Source: Gammaproteobacteria bacterium
GTDB lineage: Bacteria; Pseudomonadota; Gammaproteobacteria; Steroidobacterales; Foliamicaceae
Reading direction: 5' to 3'
DNA length: 62,776 nucleotides
NCBI GenBank assembly: GCA_026708965.1
Contig: JAPOTY010000029.1
Location: 1-62,776 of the forward strand
Position numbers and translations under genes: made by a program
Part shown: positions 51,376 to 59,003 of the stretch, piece after piece
Layout of the letters: each line of letters opens with the position of its first letter
Position numbering within the stretch: position 1 is the first letter of the stretch
The notes under the pieces: generated by a model
Seen by the model: only the letters and a program-made list of their open reading frames with translations
Databases searched by the model: none
What the model was told of the DNA's origin: nothing

Positions 51376-54229
51376 CCCTTGGTACAAAGTCGTCACTCCG
51401 CGCCGCGAGGTGCGGGAAGGGCGCTCCTTCAGCCCCGACGAGTTCGCGATCGCGCTGGAGCAGGTGGTAGCCGGGACTGCGCCCGCGGACTATCGCGACC
51501 CGGCGCAGTTCTTTTCGCGCACCTGCTTTACCCGCGCCCTCAACGACCACGCCGGCATGGTGCTTCGACGTCTTGCGGGCGAGACGCAGAACACGTCCCC
51601 GGTGCTCACGCTGGTCACCCAATTCGGCGGGGGCAAAACGCACACGCTCACCGCGCTCTATCACTTGGCCAAAACGGGCCGCGATGCCGCAAGCCTGCCG
51701 GGCGTGGCCGATCTGCTGGCCCATGCGGGCGTTGCCGATGCGCCGAAGGCGCAGGTGGGGGTATTCGTGGGCAATGCCTGGGATCCGTCGGAAGGCCGCG
51801 AGACGCCATGGATCGATCTTGCCCGTCAACTGGCGGGCGACAAGGGCGTGGCCGCGCTCGGGGCTGCCGCGAAGACCACGCCGCCGGGCACTGATGCGAT
51901 CGCCCGCGTCTTCGCGGCTGCGAACGCCCCCGTGCTGCTGCTGTTCGACGAGGTGCTCAATTTCGTCAACCGTCATCGCGACCGCGCCGACAGCTTTCAT
52001 GCCTTCATTCAGAACCTGACCGTAGCCGTCACAGGCGCGGCGGGCGCCGCCGCAGTCATCAGCCTGCCGCGCAGCCAAGTGGAGATGACCGACCGGGATC
52101 GGCAATGGCAGGACCGTATCACCAAGGTGGTGCGGCGCGTGGCCCGCGACCTGATCGCCAACGACGAGGCGGAAATCGGCGATGTAGTGCGCCGTCGATT
52201 GTTCGAGGAATTGGGCAGCGAGCGCGTCCGCAAGCGGGTCTCGAAGATATACGCGGACTGGTGCTTCGAGCGCACGGCCCGGCTTCCTTCCGAATGGATG
52301 GCGGTCGATAGCGCGACGACGGAAGCCAAGGCCCGCGAGTTTCTCAGGAGCCGCTTTGAAGCGTGCTATCCGTTCCATCCATCCACCCTTTCGGTATTCC
52401 GGCGCAAATGGAGCGCCCTTGCCCAGTTCCAGCAAACCCGGGGCACTCTCGCCATGCTGGCCCAGTGGGTTTCCTGGGCCGCCCGCCAGCAGTTCCGGGA
52501 GGCGCGAACGGAACCGCTGATCACGCTCGGTTCTGCGCCGCTGCATGTGCCCGAGTTCCGCGCCGTGGTGCTCGGCCAACTCGGCGAACAGCGGCTCGAC
52601 GTGGCCATCGCCGCCGACGTTGCAAGCGACACGGCGCATGCCCGGGCGCTGGATGCCGATGCGGTAGGGCCGCTTCGCGATATTCACCGCCGCGTGGGAG
52701 CAGCCATCCTTTTCGAGTCCTCCGGCGGGCAGGTGGACAAGGTGGCGCATCTGCCGGAACTGCGGTTTGCGCTGGGCGAACCGGAGGTGGAGACCACAAC
52801 CGTGGACACTGCGGCAGCGGCCTTGGAAGCGACGGGATTCTTCATCCGCAAGATCGGGACGGACGGATTCCGCATTCATCATCAGGCGACCCTGAAAAAA
52901 GTCGTCAGCGACCGCCGCGCGGCGTTGGACGAGGACACGGAAATCCAGCCTGCCATCCGCAAGCTGGTCGAGCAGGAGTTCGCCCGTGGCGCCAGCCTGC
53001 CGATCATCCCGTTCCCGGACGACGGCGCGGCCATTCAGGACACGCCCCGGCTGACGCTGGTTGTCGTCGATCCGGAAGTGGAGTGGCGGGCCGGCAGCAG
53101 GATCGCGCAATCCATCGCGCAATGGACCCGCGAGCGCGGAGCATCCCCCCGGCTCTATCCCGCATCGCTGGTCTGGTGCGCCCGGAAGCCCGGGCGCGAA
53201 CTCCGCGACCGGTTGGAGCTGTGGCTCGCTTGGAGACAGGTCGAACGGGAGATGGCGGAAGGCCTGCTCGGCACGGAGTTCGACCGCGCCGACAGGCAGG
53301 AACTGCGGTCCATGGTCAAGGACGCGGAAAACGCTGCGAAAGATGAAGTGTGGGCCGGCTACCGTTTCGTGGCGCTTGCCGACGCCAAGGCCGATTCCGG
53401 GCTGAAGACCATCGACTTGGGCGCGGGCCACAGCAGCGCGAATGAGACGTTGTGCGGGCGGGTGGTCACCGCATTGAAGACCGAAGCGTTGCTCAGCGAA
53501 ACCGTCGGTGCCGGTTATCTCGACCGGCACTGGCCGCCGGCGTTCAAGGAGACGGGCGCTTGGCCGCTCACCAGCCTGCGTCAGAGTTTCCTCAACGGCT
53601 CGCTCACTCGTCTTGTCGATCCCGATGCCGTTCTGCGCCGCAAGATCGTCGAGTTTGTGGGTGCCGGTTCGTTTGGTCTTGCTTCGGGCAACACAAAGGA
53701 TGGGCGCTACGAGCGCATGTGGTTTGCGGAGGCTGTCGGGATCGAGGAAGTTGTCTTCGAGCCAAATGTGTTCCTGCTGACCAAGCCCCGGAGTGACGAA
53801 CTCCGCACACTGGCCGTACGCGAACCCGATCCGCCTTCGATTGTCCCGGAGCCTCCACCTGCTGACCAGCAGCCGGATTCCGGAAAGCAATTGGGAATTG
53901 ACACGCCCGCAACTGCATCCCCGATTCGGCTGCGCGTAACTGGGTCCGTGCCGCCGGAACTATGGAACCGATTGGGCACTAAGGTTATCCCCAAGTTAAG
54001 GTCGGGTGACGGACTTACAACGATGGTCGAATTCGCCGTTGAGGTCATACCCACTGCCGCCGATGACCTAGAAGCGGGACTGCGGCGAGTCTTCGCCGAG
54101 TTGGGCCTGGATCATTGCTTCGTGATTGAGCGATCACAGCAGCTGCCTTTCGCAGATGTTCCGGCTCGCGAAACGTCGGAGCCTTTGGAGGAAAATGGAG
54201 AATGGCTCCCCAAGCCGGACTCGCACTAG
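51365..54229 (+). CDS. DUF499 AAA+ ATPase
   Basis: A 954-residue ATPase. The N-terminus reads SPWYKVVTPRREVREGRSF and YRDPAQFFSRTCFTRALND, then Walker A LVTQFGGGKTHTLTALYH and Walker B VLLLFDEVLNFVNRHRDR. These are DUF499 (COG1483) hallmarks. DUF499 proteins occur with DUF1156 methylases in predicted antiphage systems, where they may sense or move DNA. The start, ATG 51365 or 51368, lies inside the toxin gene. The C-terminal 150 residues (from IVPEPPPADQQPDSGK) contain a linker and a separate domain. Confidence 0.9.
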   Translation: MMASPWYKVVTPRREVREGRSFSPDEFAIALEQVVAGTAPADYRDPAQFFSRTCFTRALNDHAGMVLRRLAGETQNTSPVLTLVTQFGGGKTHTLTALYHLAKTGRDAASLPGVADLLAHAGVADAPKAQVGVFVGNAWDPSEGRETPWIDLARQLAGDKGVAALGAAAKTTPPGTDAIARVFAAANAPVLLLFDEVLNFVNRHRDRADSFHAFIQNLTVAVTGAAGAAAVISLPRSQVEMTDRDRQWQDRITKVVRRVARDLIANDEAEIGDVVRRRLFEELGSERVRKRVSKIYADWCFERTARLPSEWMAVDSATTEAKAREFLRSRFEACYPFHPSTLSVFRRKWSALAQFQQTRGTLAMLAQWVSWAARQQFREARTEPLITLGSAPLHVPEFRAVVLGQLGEQRLDVAIAADVASDTAHARALDADAVGPLRDIHRRVGAAILFESSGGQVDKVAHLPELRFALGEPEVETTTVDTAAAALEATGFFIRKIGTDGFRIHHQATLKKVVSDRRAALDEDTEIQPAIRKLVEQEFARGASLPIIPFPDDGAAIQDTPRLTLVVVDPEVEWRAGSRIAQSIAQWTRERGASPRLYPASLVWCARKPGRELRDRLELWLAWRQVEREMAEGLLGTEFDRADRQELRSMVKDAENAAKDEVWAGYRFVALADAKADSGLKTIDLGAGHSSANETLCGRVVTALKTEALLSETVGAGYLDRHWPPAFKETGAWPLTSLRQSFLNGSLTRLVDPDAVLRRKIVEFVGAGSFGLASGNTKDGRYERMWFAEAVGIEEVVFEPNVFLLTKPRSDELRTLAVREPDPPSIVPEPPPADQQPDSGKQLGIDTPATASPIRLRVTGSVPPELWNRLGTKVIPKLRSGDGLTTMVEFAVEVIPTAADDLEAGLRRVFAELGLDHCFVIERSQQLPFADVPARETSEPLEENGEWLPKPDSH

Positions 54230-54239
54230 GAGTAGCGGC

Positions 54240-54317
54240 GGAAGCCGGAGAGTTTTGGTACTGCCCTGCGGATTGTCACCGGCGGCGGCGCGGGTTCGAT
54301 TCCCGCCGCCAGCTTCC
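54240..54317 (+). other. tRNA- or tmRNA-like 3' arm, possible attachment remnant
   Basis: GCGGG-TTCGATT-CCCGC (54290-54306) is a standard T-arm, and GGAAGC (54240-54245) can pair with GCTTCC (54312-54317) across a tRNA-sized 78 bases. However, five extra bases separate the T-stem from the 3' strand, and no proper D or anticodon arm is seen. It is therefore not a working tRNA. The tail resembles the end of an ssrA gene. It lies just after the last defence gene, where integrative elements leave such fragments. Confidence 0.35.
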
Positions 54318-54349
54318 CTGCTCGCAACTATTGTAGCATCGCCGATGCT

Positions 54350-54367
54350 CGTATTGGATTACGCTGG
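54350..54367 (+). repeat. Island-flanking direct repeat, right copy
   Basis: Second copy of CGTATTGGATTACGCTGG, in the same orientation as 42464-42481. It lies 121 bases after the DUF499 gene and 65 bases before the end of the L,D-transpeptidase gene, so it marks the junction between accessory and housekeeping DNA. Confidence 0.75.
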
Positions 54368-54432
54368 GATGGATGCCTCGTAGCGTGAAGCGCCGGCCTC
54401 ATGGAGCGAACCGCCAGCGCGGTCGGCAAAGG

Positions 54433-55383
54433 CTATCGGGCAGCGGTTCGCGTGTCCCGGATTTCGAGCGAAATCGGCACCGGAACGCCCTTGCGTTCGA
54501 CCAGGGCGCGGCGCATGGACCGCACATCCAATTCGGCGCGCGCCGCCCGGGCCGCCGACTCGAGCCGGGCGACTTGGGCTTTCATATATCCCGGCGGCGG
54601 CTCCTCCAAAGGCTGGTGAACCTCCACATACAGCCGCCCGGCGCGCCAGCCGATCTTCACCGGCTCATTGATGATGGCGACCGGCAAACCGGAAGGCACC
54701 TTCGGAAACAGCCACTCGATATCCTCCGGCAGCATGCGCAGGCAGCCGTGCGTCACCTGCATGCCCACGCCGCGCGGGCGGTTGGTGCCGTGAATCAGGT
54801 ATCCTGGAGCGGATAAGTTGATGGCGTAGTCGCCCAGCGGGTTGTCGGGGCCGGGCGGCACTACGGACGGCAGCGCTTCGCCATCGGCGGCGTATTCAGC
54901 GATGATGGACTGCGGCGGGCGCCACGTTGGCCGAGTGCGCTTGCGGGTCACCTTCCAATCGCCAAGCGGCGTCTGCCAGTCCATACGGCCGATGCTGATG
55001 GGAAACGTCGCCACCATGTCCCGGCCATCCTGGCGATAGTAGAAATACAGCCGGTATTCGGCGATATTCACCACCATGCCGTCACGCGGCGCGTTGGGCA
55101 GCACGAACGCGGTGGGCAACAGCACCGGCGCGCCGTCCGCGGGCACCCACATATCCACGCCCGGGTTGGCATGCCGCATGTCGGTAAAGCCCAGGCCGTT
55201 ACGCCGGGCCATATCCAGCAAGGATTCGCGCCGGTCGGCAGCAATCGTTTGCGATTCGCCCACGATGGTTACAGTGGGCCCCGGAAGAAGAAAATTCTCC
55301 GCCTGCGCTGAAGCGCAAACAGCCATCCCGACAAGCGGGACAAGCGTTGCGCCCCACCGCGATAGACGCTCCGCCTTCCGCAT
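54433..55383 (-). CDS. L,D-transpeptidase (YkuD/ErfK family)
   Basis: A 316-residue exported protein: ATG 55383 overlaps the fabH stop (TGATG), followed by a signal peptide ending in SAQA. The catalytic motif is YLIHGTN with VTHGCLRMLPEDIEWLF, where cysteine is the nucleophile. A LysM-like segment (DMARRNGLGFTDMRHANPG) precedes it. ErfK/YbiS-type enzymes attach Lpp-type lipoproteins to peptidoglycan or make 3-3 crosslinks, and an Lpp-like protein is encoded at 41.6 kb. The C-terminal 60 residues are charged and helical. Confidence 0.92.
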   Translation of the reverse strand: MRKAERLSRWGATLVPLVGMAVCASAQAENFLLPGPTVTIVGESQTIAADRRESLLDMARRNGLGFTDMRHANPGVDMWVPADGAPVLLPTAFVLPNAPRDGMVVNIAEYRLYFYYRQDGRDMVATFPISIGRMDWQTPLGDWKVTRKRTRPTWRPPQSIIAEYAADGEALPSVVPPGPDNPLGDYAINLSAPGYLIHGTNRPRGVGMQVTHGCLRMLPEDIEWLFPKVPSGLPVAIINEPVKIGWRAGRLYVEVHQPLEEPPPGYMKAQVARLESAARAARAELDVRSMRRALVERKGVPVPISLEIRDTRTAAR

Positions 55384-56372
55384 CAGTACTGCATCAGCCC
55401 GGCGGCCCACGTCAATCCTCCTCCGAAAGAGACCATCATTATGCGCTGTCCGCGCTGCACTCGTCCATCCCTCACAGCCACATCCAAGGCCAAGGGAATT
55501 GAGGCGGCGCCCGTATTGCCATGATCCTGCAGGGTCAGGATGACGCGCTCATCGGGCAGGTTCAGCCGCTTGCCGATCGCCTGGATGATGCGAATATTGG
55601 CCTGATGCGGAATCAGCCAGTCGATGCCGCCGCAGTCCAAGCCGTGCTCCTCCAGCAGCCTGTCCACCGTGCCGCCCATGGTGCGCACAGCGATCTTGAA
55701 AACCTCGCTGCCCTTCATGCGAACGGTTGCGCCGCCGCTGCCGAACTGCTGGGGATTGCGCGATACGCCCGCGCGGCTGCGCAGAATGTCCACATGGGAG
55801 CCGTCCGCTCCGAGAAGGAAACCCATCATTCCCGGTTCCCGCGACGGTTCCAGGACAACCGCCCCGGCGCCGTCGCCAAACAGCACGCAAGTGCTGCGGT
55901 CGCTCCAGTCGGTAATGCGCGACAGCGTCTCCACGCCCACCACCAGAGCTTTGCTGGCACGCCCTAAGCGAATCATCCCGTCGGCAATGCTCAAGGCATA
56001 AAGCCAGCCGGTGCAGGCCGCCTCGCAACTGAAGGCCCCGCACGGCGGTATGCCAAGCGCGTCCTGCACCATGCAGCCCACATTGGGGAAGATCAGATCG
56101 GGCGTGGTGGTTCCCACCACCACCAGGTCGATCTCGGCGGGGTCGCAGTTCGCGGCCTCCAGCGCCGCCCGGGCCGCCGGGATTGCCAGATCGGAACTGG
56201 CCTGCTCGTCGGCCGCCATGTGCCTGCGCTCCATGCCGGTGCGAGTGCGGATCCACTCGTCGGTGGTATCCACCAGCCGCTCCAGATCCCGATTGCTGAG
56301 AATGCGTTCCGGCAAATAGCGGCCGGTGCCGGCAATCCGCGAGTGCCTCAGGCTGGAAACGGAATCAGTCAC
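55383..56372 (-). CDS. fabH: 3-oxoacyl-ACP synthase III (FabH)
   Basis: A 329-residue condensing enzyme that starts fatty acid synthesis from acetyl-CoA and malonyl-ACP. The triad is visible: cysteine in CEAACTGWLYAL, histidine in LIPHQANIRI and asparagine in QDHGNTGAAS. The GTG at 56372 overlaps the plsX stop (GTGA) and gives the usual short start before SRIAGTGRYLPER; an ATG at 56390 is possible but lies inside plsX. The block yceD-rpmF-plsX-fabH is conserved in gammaproteobacteria. Confidence 0.96.
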   Translation of the reverse strand: MTDSVSSLRHSRIAGTGRYLPERILSNRDLERLVDTTDEWIRTRTGMERRHMAADEQASSDLAIPAARAALEAANCDPAEIDLVVVGTTTPDLIFPNVGCMVQDALGIPPCGAFSCEAACTGWLYALSIADGMIRLGRASKALVVGVETLSRITDWSDRSTCVLFGDGAGAVVLEPSREPGMMGFLLGADGSHVDILRSRAGVSRNPQQFGSGGATVRMKGSEVFKIAVRTMGGTVDRLLEEHGLDCGGIDWLIPHQANIRIIQAIGKRLNLPDERVILTLQDHGNTGAASIPLALDVAVRDGRVQRGQRIMMVSFGGGLTWAAGLMQY

Positions 56373-57376
56373 GCGGCCATATTGCTCCATAGCCCCTGAA
56401 TGCGCTCATTAAGGCCTTTCTCCACCTCTCGCATCGCCAGATGGATAGCCTGCTGCCAGCCGATTTCGTTGCTGGAGCCATGGCTCTTGATGACGATGCC
56501 ATTCAGCCCCACCAGCGTGGCGCCGTTGTGGCGATTTGGATCCAACCGCTTCTTGATGGCATACAAAAAAGGCCAGCATGCCAAGCCATAGGCGCGGGTG
56601 AACCAGCCGGTTTGAAAGTACGAACGCATTTGGCGGTAAACGAATTCCGCCGAGCCCTCCATGGTCTTGAGCGCGATATTGCCGGTAAAACCATCGCACA
56701 CAACCACATCGGCACGATGCTTGAACACGTCGTTGGGTTCTACAAAGCCGTGATAATTCAAGTGGCTTTCGCTGAGCAGAACGTTTGCCGCCTGAACCGT
56801 CTCGATCCCCTTGATCTCCTCCTCGCCGTTATTCAGCAGCCGGATAGCGGGGTTCTCCACGCCGTTGATCGCCGCAATGACTGAACCCATCACGGCGAAC
56901 TGCAGCAGGTGGGTGGGCGTGCAAACGGAGTTCGCGCCCAGATCCAGCATGTAGCAGGCGCCCTGCATCGTCGGCAGGGCCACGAGGATGGCGGGACGGT
57001 CGATGCCCGCCAGCATCCTGAGCACGAGGCGGCCGGTGGCCATCAGGGCGCCGGTGTTTCCTGCGCTCACGCAGGCCTGGGCCTCGCCGGATCGCACCAG
57101 TTCCACGGCCAGACGCATGGACGAGCGCTTCTTGTGGCGCAGGGCCTCCGACGGCGTATCCTCCATGGACACGATCTGATCGGCATGGTGGATTTCCACC
57201 CGGGCCGACTCCTTGCCCAAACGCCCGAAGTTGGCGCGCACCGTGTCGGCATCGCCCACAAGGATCAGCCGCAATTCATCGCGGCTGCGCAGCATCTCCA
57301 GCGAAGCGCGAACCGCCGCGGCCGACCCGAGGTCGCCGCCCATGGCATCCACAGCGATGGTAACAAACTTGCTCAT
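56369..57376 (-). CDS. plsX: Phosphate acyltransferase PlsX
   Basis: A 335-residue enzyme that makes acyl-phosphate from acyl-ACP for phospholipid synthesis. Typical wording: VTIAVDAMGGDLGSAAAVRA, CVSAGNTGALMA, ILVALPTMQG, MLDLGANSVC, VVCDGFTGNIALKTMEG, VGLNGIVIKSHGSS. It follows rpmF after 30 bases. Confidence 0.97.
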   Translation of the reverse strand: MSKFVTIAVDAMGGDLGSAAAVRASLEMLRSRDELRLILVGDADTVRANFGRLGKESARVEIHHADQIVSMEDTPSEALRHKKRSSMRLAVELVRSGEAQACVSAGNTGALMATGRLVLRMLAGIDRPAILVALPTMQGACYMLDLGANSVCTPTHLLQFAVMGSVIAAINGVENPAIRLLNNGEEEIKGIETVQAANVLLSESHLNYHGFVEPNDVFKHRADVVVCDGFTGNIALKTMEGSAEFVYRQMRSYFQTGWFTRAYGLACWPFLYAIKKRLDPNRHNGATLVGLNGIVIKSHGSSNEIGWQQAIHLAMREVEKGLNERIQGLWSNMAA

Positions 57377-57406
57377 GGCAAGATGCGGTTTTTTACCACC
57401 GGCTTG

Positions 57407-57610
57407 CTAGCCTTGCTCTTGATCCTCGTCCGCTTCAGGAGGCGGTGGAATAATCTCTCGGCCACGGTAGTAACCATCCGGCCCAACGTGATGGCGGCGA
57501 TGAAGTTCGCCGGTTTCGGGATCCATCGAGAGCGCTGGCCGCCCCAAGGCATGATGCGAACGGCGCATATCCCGGCGCGAACGTGATTTTCGATTCTGTT
57601 GAACTGCCAC
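57407..57610 (-). CDS. rpmF: 50S ribosomal protein L32
   Basis: A 67-residue basic protein: [20 protein letters not shown], then [20 protein letters not shown] and YYRGREI. These are the standard L32 features without the zinc cysteines, as in gammaproteobacteria. It carries an extra acidic, proline-rich tail ([13 protein letters not shown]). Confidence 0.97.
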   Translation of the reverse strand: MAVQQNRKSRSRRDMRRSHHALGRPALSMDPETGELHRRHHVGPDGYYRGREIIPPPPEADEDQEQG

Positions 57611-57641
57611 TATTGTGCCCCTCGGAACTGGCTATCAGCAT

Positions 57642-58157
57642 TCAATCCCGACTCTGCCGCATCAGGGCACCGAGGCCGGCCAAGGGACGGGAGAGGCCCG
57701 GCGCCGCCTCGGGCCGGGATTCACGCACCACTTCGCACTGCGAATGCACCGGCGCCATGGGCAGGCTGATCAGGATTTCATCCTCCAGTATTGTACCCAG
57801 CATCAGGCCGTCCGGGCCGGCTATTACCGTATCGTAGGGAGAAGCCACTTCCCTGATCTCATTCTCGCTGCCCACTGCGGTGAGCTGGCTGTCCAGTTCG
57901 ATTGGCCAGACGAGCGGCGAAAGGCAACGCTGGCATTGGAGTTGCAACGCGCCGCGAGCCCGCAAACGAATGACCGGGAAACCCTCCAAGCCTTGCCGAA
58001 AAGACCAGCAGGCATCGATGGCCTCCTTGGCGCCGACATCCGCGCACAACTCCGCGAGACGCGCGGACGCGCCAACCTTAAAGGATGCTTCTATCGCGTG
58101 GCGCCGGGCGGCCCACTCTCGCAACTTGCGCATTGCCACGGCACTGAGATGAACCAC
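57642..58157 (-). CDS. yceD: DUF177 (YceD) protein
   Basis: A protein of about 171 residues upstream of rpmF, as in most bacteria. The DUF177 features are visible: LQLQCQRCLSPLVWPIELDS (CxxC), then EIREVASPYDTVI and LGTILEDEILISLPMAPVH. YceD is implicated in 23S rRNA processing or accumulation. GTG 58157 is favoured by AGGAGG four bases upstream; in-frame alternatives lie at 58232 and 58133. It is divergent from maf. Confidence 0.9.
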   Translation of the reverse strand: MVHLSAVAMRKLREWAARRHAIEASFKVGASARLAELCADVGAKEAIDACWSFRQGLEGFPVIRLRARGALQLQCQRCLSPLVWPIELDSQLTAVGSENEIREVASPYDTVIAGPDGLMLGTILEDEILISLPMAPVHSQCEVVRESRPEAAPGLSRPLAGLGALMRQSRD

Positions 58158-58321
58158 AGGCCCTCCTGCAGCAAGCCGGAATCCCCGGAAAACGAAGCGA
58201 ATCAGGAACCAGCGCGCTGTCCCGCGAATCACTGCCGCAGCAGGCGGGCCGGCACGCTGACCACGGCTATCATAGGAACGCTCCCGGAGGCTGTCAATTC
58301 AGCGCGCAAACCCATGATGAC

Positions 58322-58891
58322 ATGTCCATAAAGCTTGTTCTGGCCACGCAGTCGCCGTACAAGCGCCAGTTGCTTGCCCGGCTGGCACACGGCTTTGCGA
58401 CCGATCCTTCGGGCATCGACGAGAGCGCGCTCGAAGGCGAGAAGCCTCGCGAACAAGCGCAGCGGCTGGCGGAATCCAAGGCCCGCGAAGTGGCGCCGCG
58501 CCACCCGGGAGCATGGGTGATAGGCGCTGATCAGCTCGCCGAATTCGAGGGCCGGGCGGTTGGCAAGCAGCCGTCTGCGGAACAGGCGCGGGCCACGCTG
58601 CTGGCGTTCTCAAAACGGCGGCTGGATTTCCATACGGCGGCATGCGTGCTCACGCCCGAGGGCAAGGCGCTCACACATGTTGATCTAACCGTGGCTCGAT
58701 TCCGGGAACTAAGCCATGAGCGGGTGGAACGCTACCTCGAGCTGGACCGGCCGTACGACTGCACTGCGGCCTTCCGGGCCGAGGGCGCCGGACCGCTGCT
58801 CCTGAATGCCTTGGAGGCCACCGATCCCACCGCCATTATCGGTCTGCCGCTGCTCTGGCTTGCCTCCGTCCTTCCCCTTCATTGGCAATAG
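58322..58891 (+). CDS. maf: Maf-family nucleotide pyrophosphatase (YceF-type)
   Basis: A 189-residue protein with LVLATQSPYKRQLLARL (phosphate-binding SxxR), DESALEGEKPREQAQRLAES, AREVAPRHPGAWVIGADQL (catalytic glutamate region replaced by ADQL as in YceF-type Maf) and VGKQPSAEQARATLLAFS. Maf proteins hydrolyse modified or canonical nucleoside triphosphates; YceF prefers 7-methyl-GTP. In E. coli yceF also neighbours yceD. Confidence 0.93.
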   Translation: MSIKLVLATQSPYKRQLLARLAHGFATDPSGIDESALEGEKPREQAQRLAESKAREVAPRHPGAWVIGADQLAEFEGRAVGKQPSAEQARATLLAFSKRRLDFHTAACVLTPEGKALTHVDLTVARFRELSHERVERYLELDRPYDCTAAFRAEGAGPLLLNALEATDPTAIIGLPLLWLASVLPLHWQ

Positions 58892-58921
58892 CGGCTCCGC
58901 TCCTCCTTATATCTGGAGCCG
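58892..58921 (+). terminator. Hairpin after maf
   Basis: CGGCTCC (58892-58898) and GGAGCCG (58915-58921) form a 7-bp stem directly after the maf stop, in the gap between maf and convergent nadE. No long T-run follows on the plus strand. Confidence 0.4.
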
Positions 58922-59003
58922 GCGTTATTCGAGGCTGGCGTTGGCGCGTCTGCTTCCTCCTCCCTTCCACCCCGCGCGGCCTAAACCAGAACAAGCGTGA
59001 AAG

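Noticed and set aside
51332-53890. 852-residue open frame on the minus strand opposite the DUF499 ATPase
   Set aside because: It mirrors the codon pattern of the ATPase gene, has no motif or ribosome site, and the plus-strand product has clear Walker motifs.
54240-54317. Functional tRNA gene
   Set aside because: Only the T-arm is regular; the acceptor strand is displaced by five bases and no anticodon arm can be formed.
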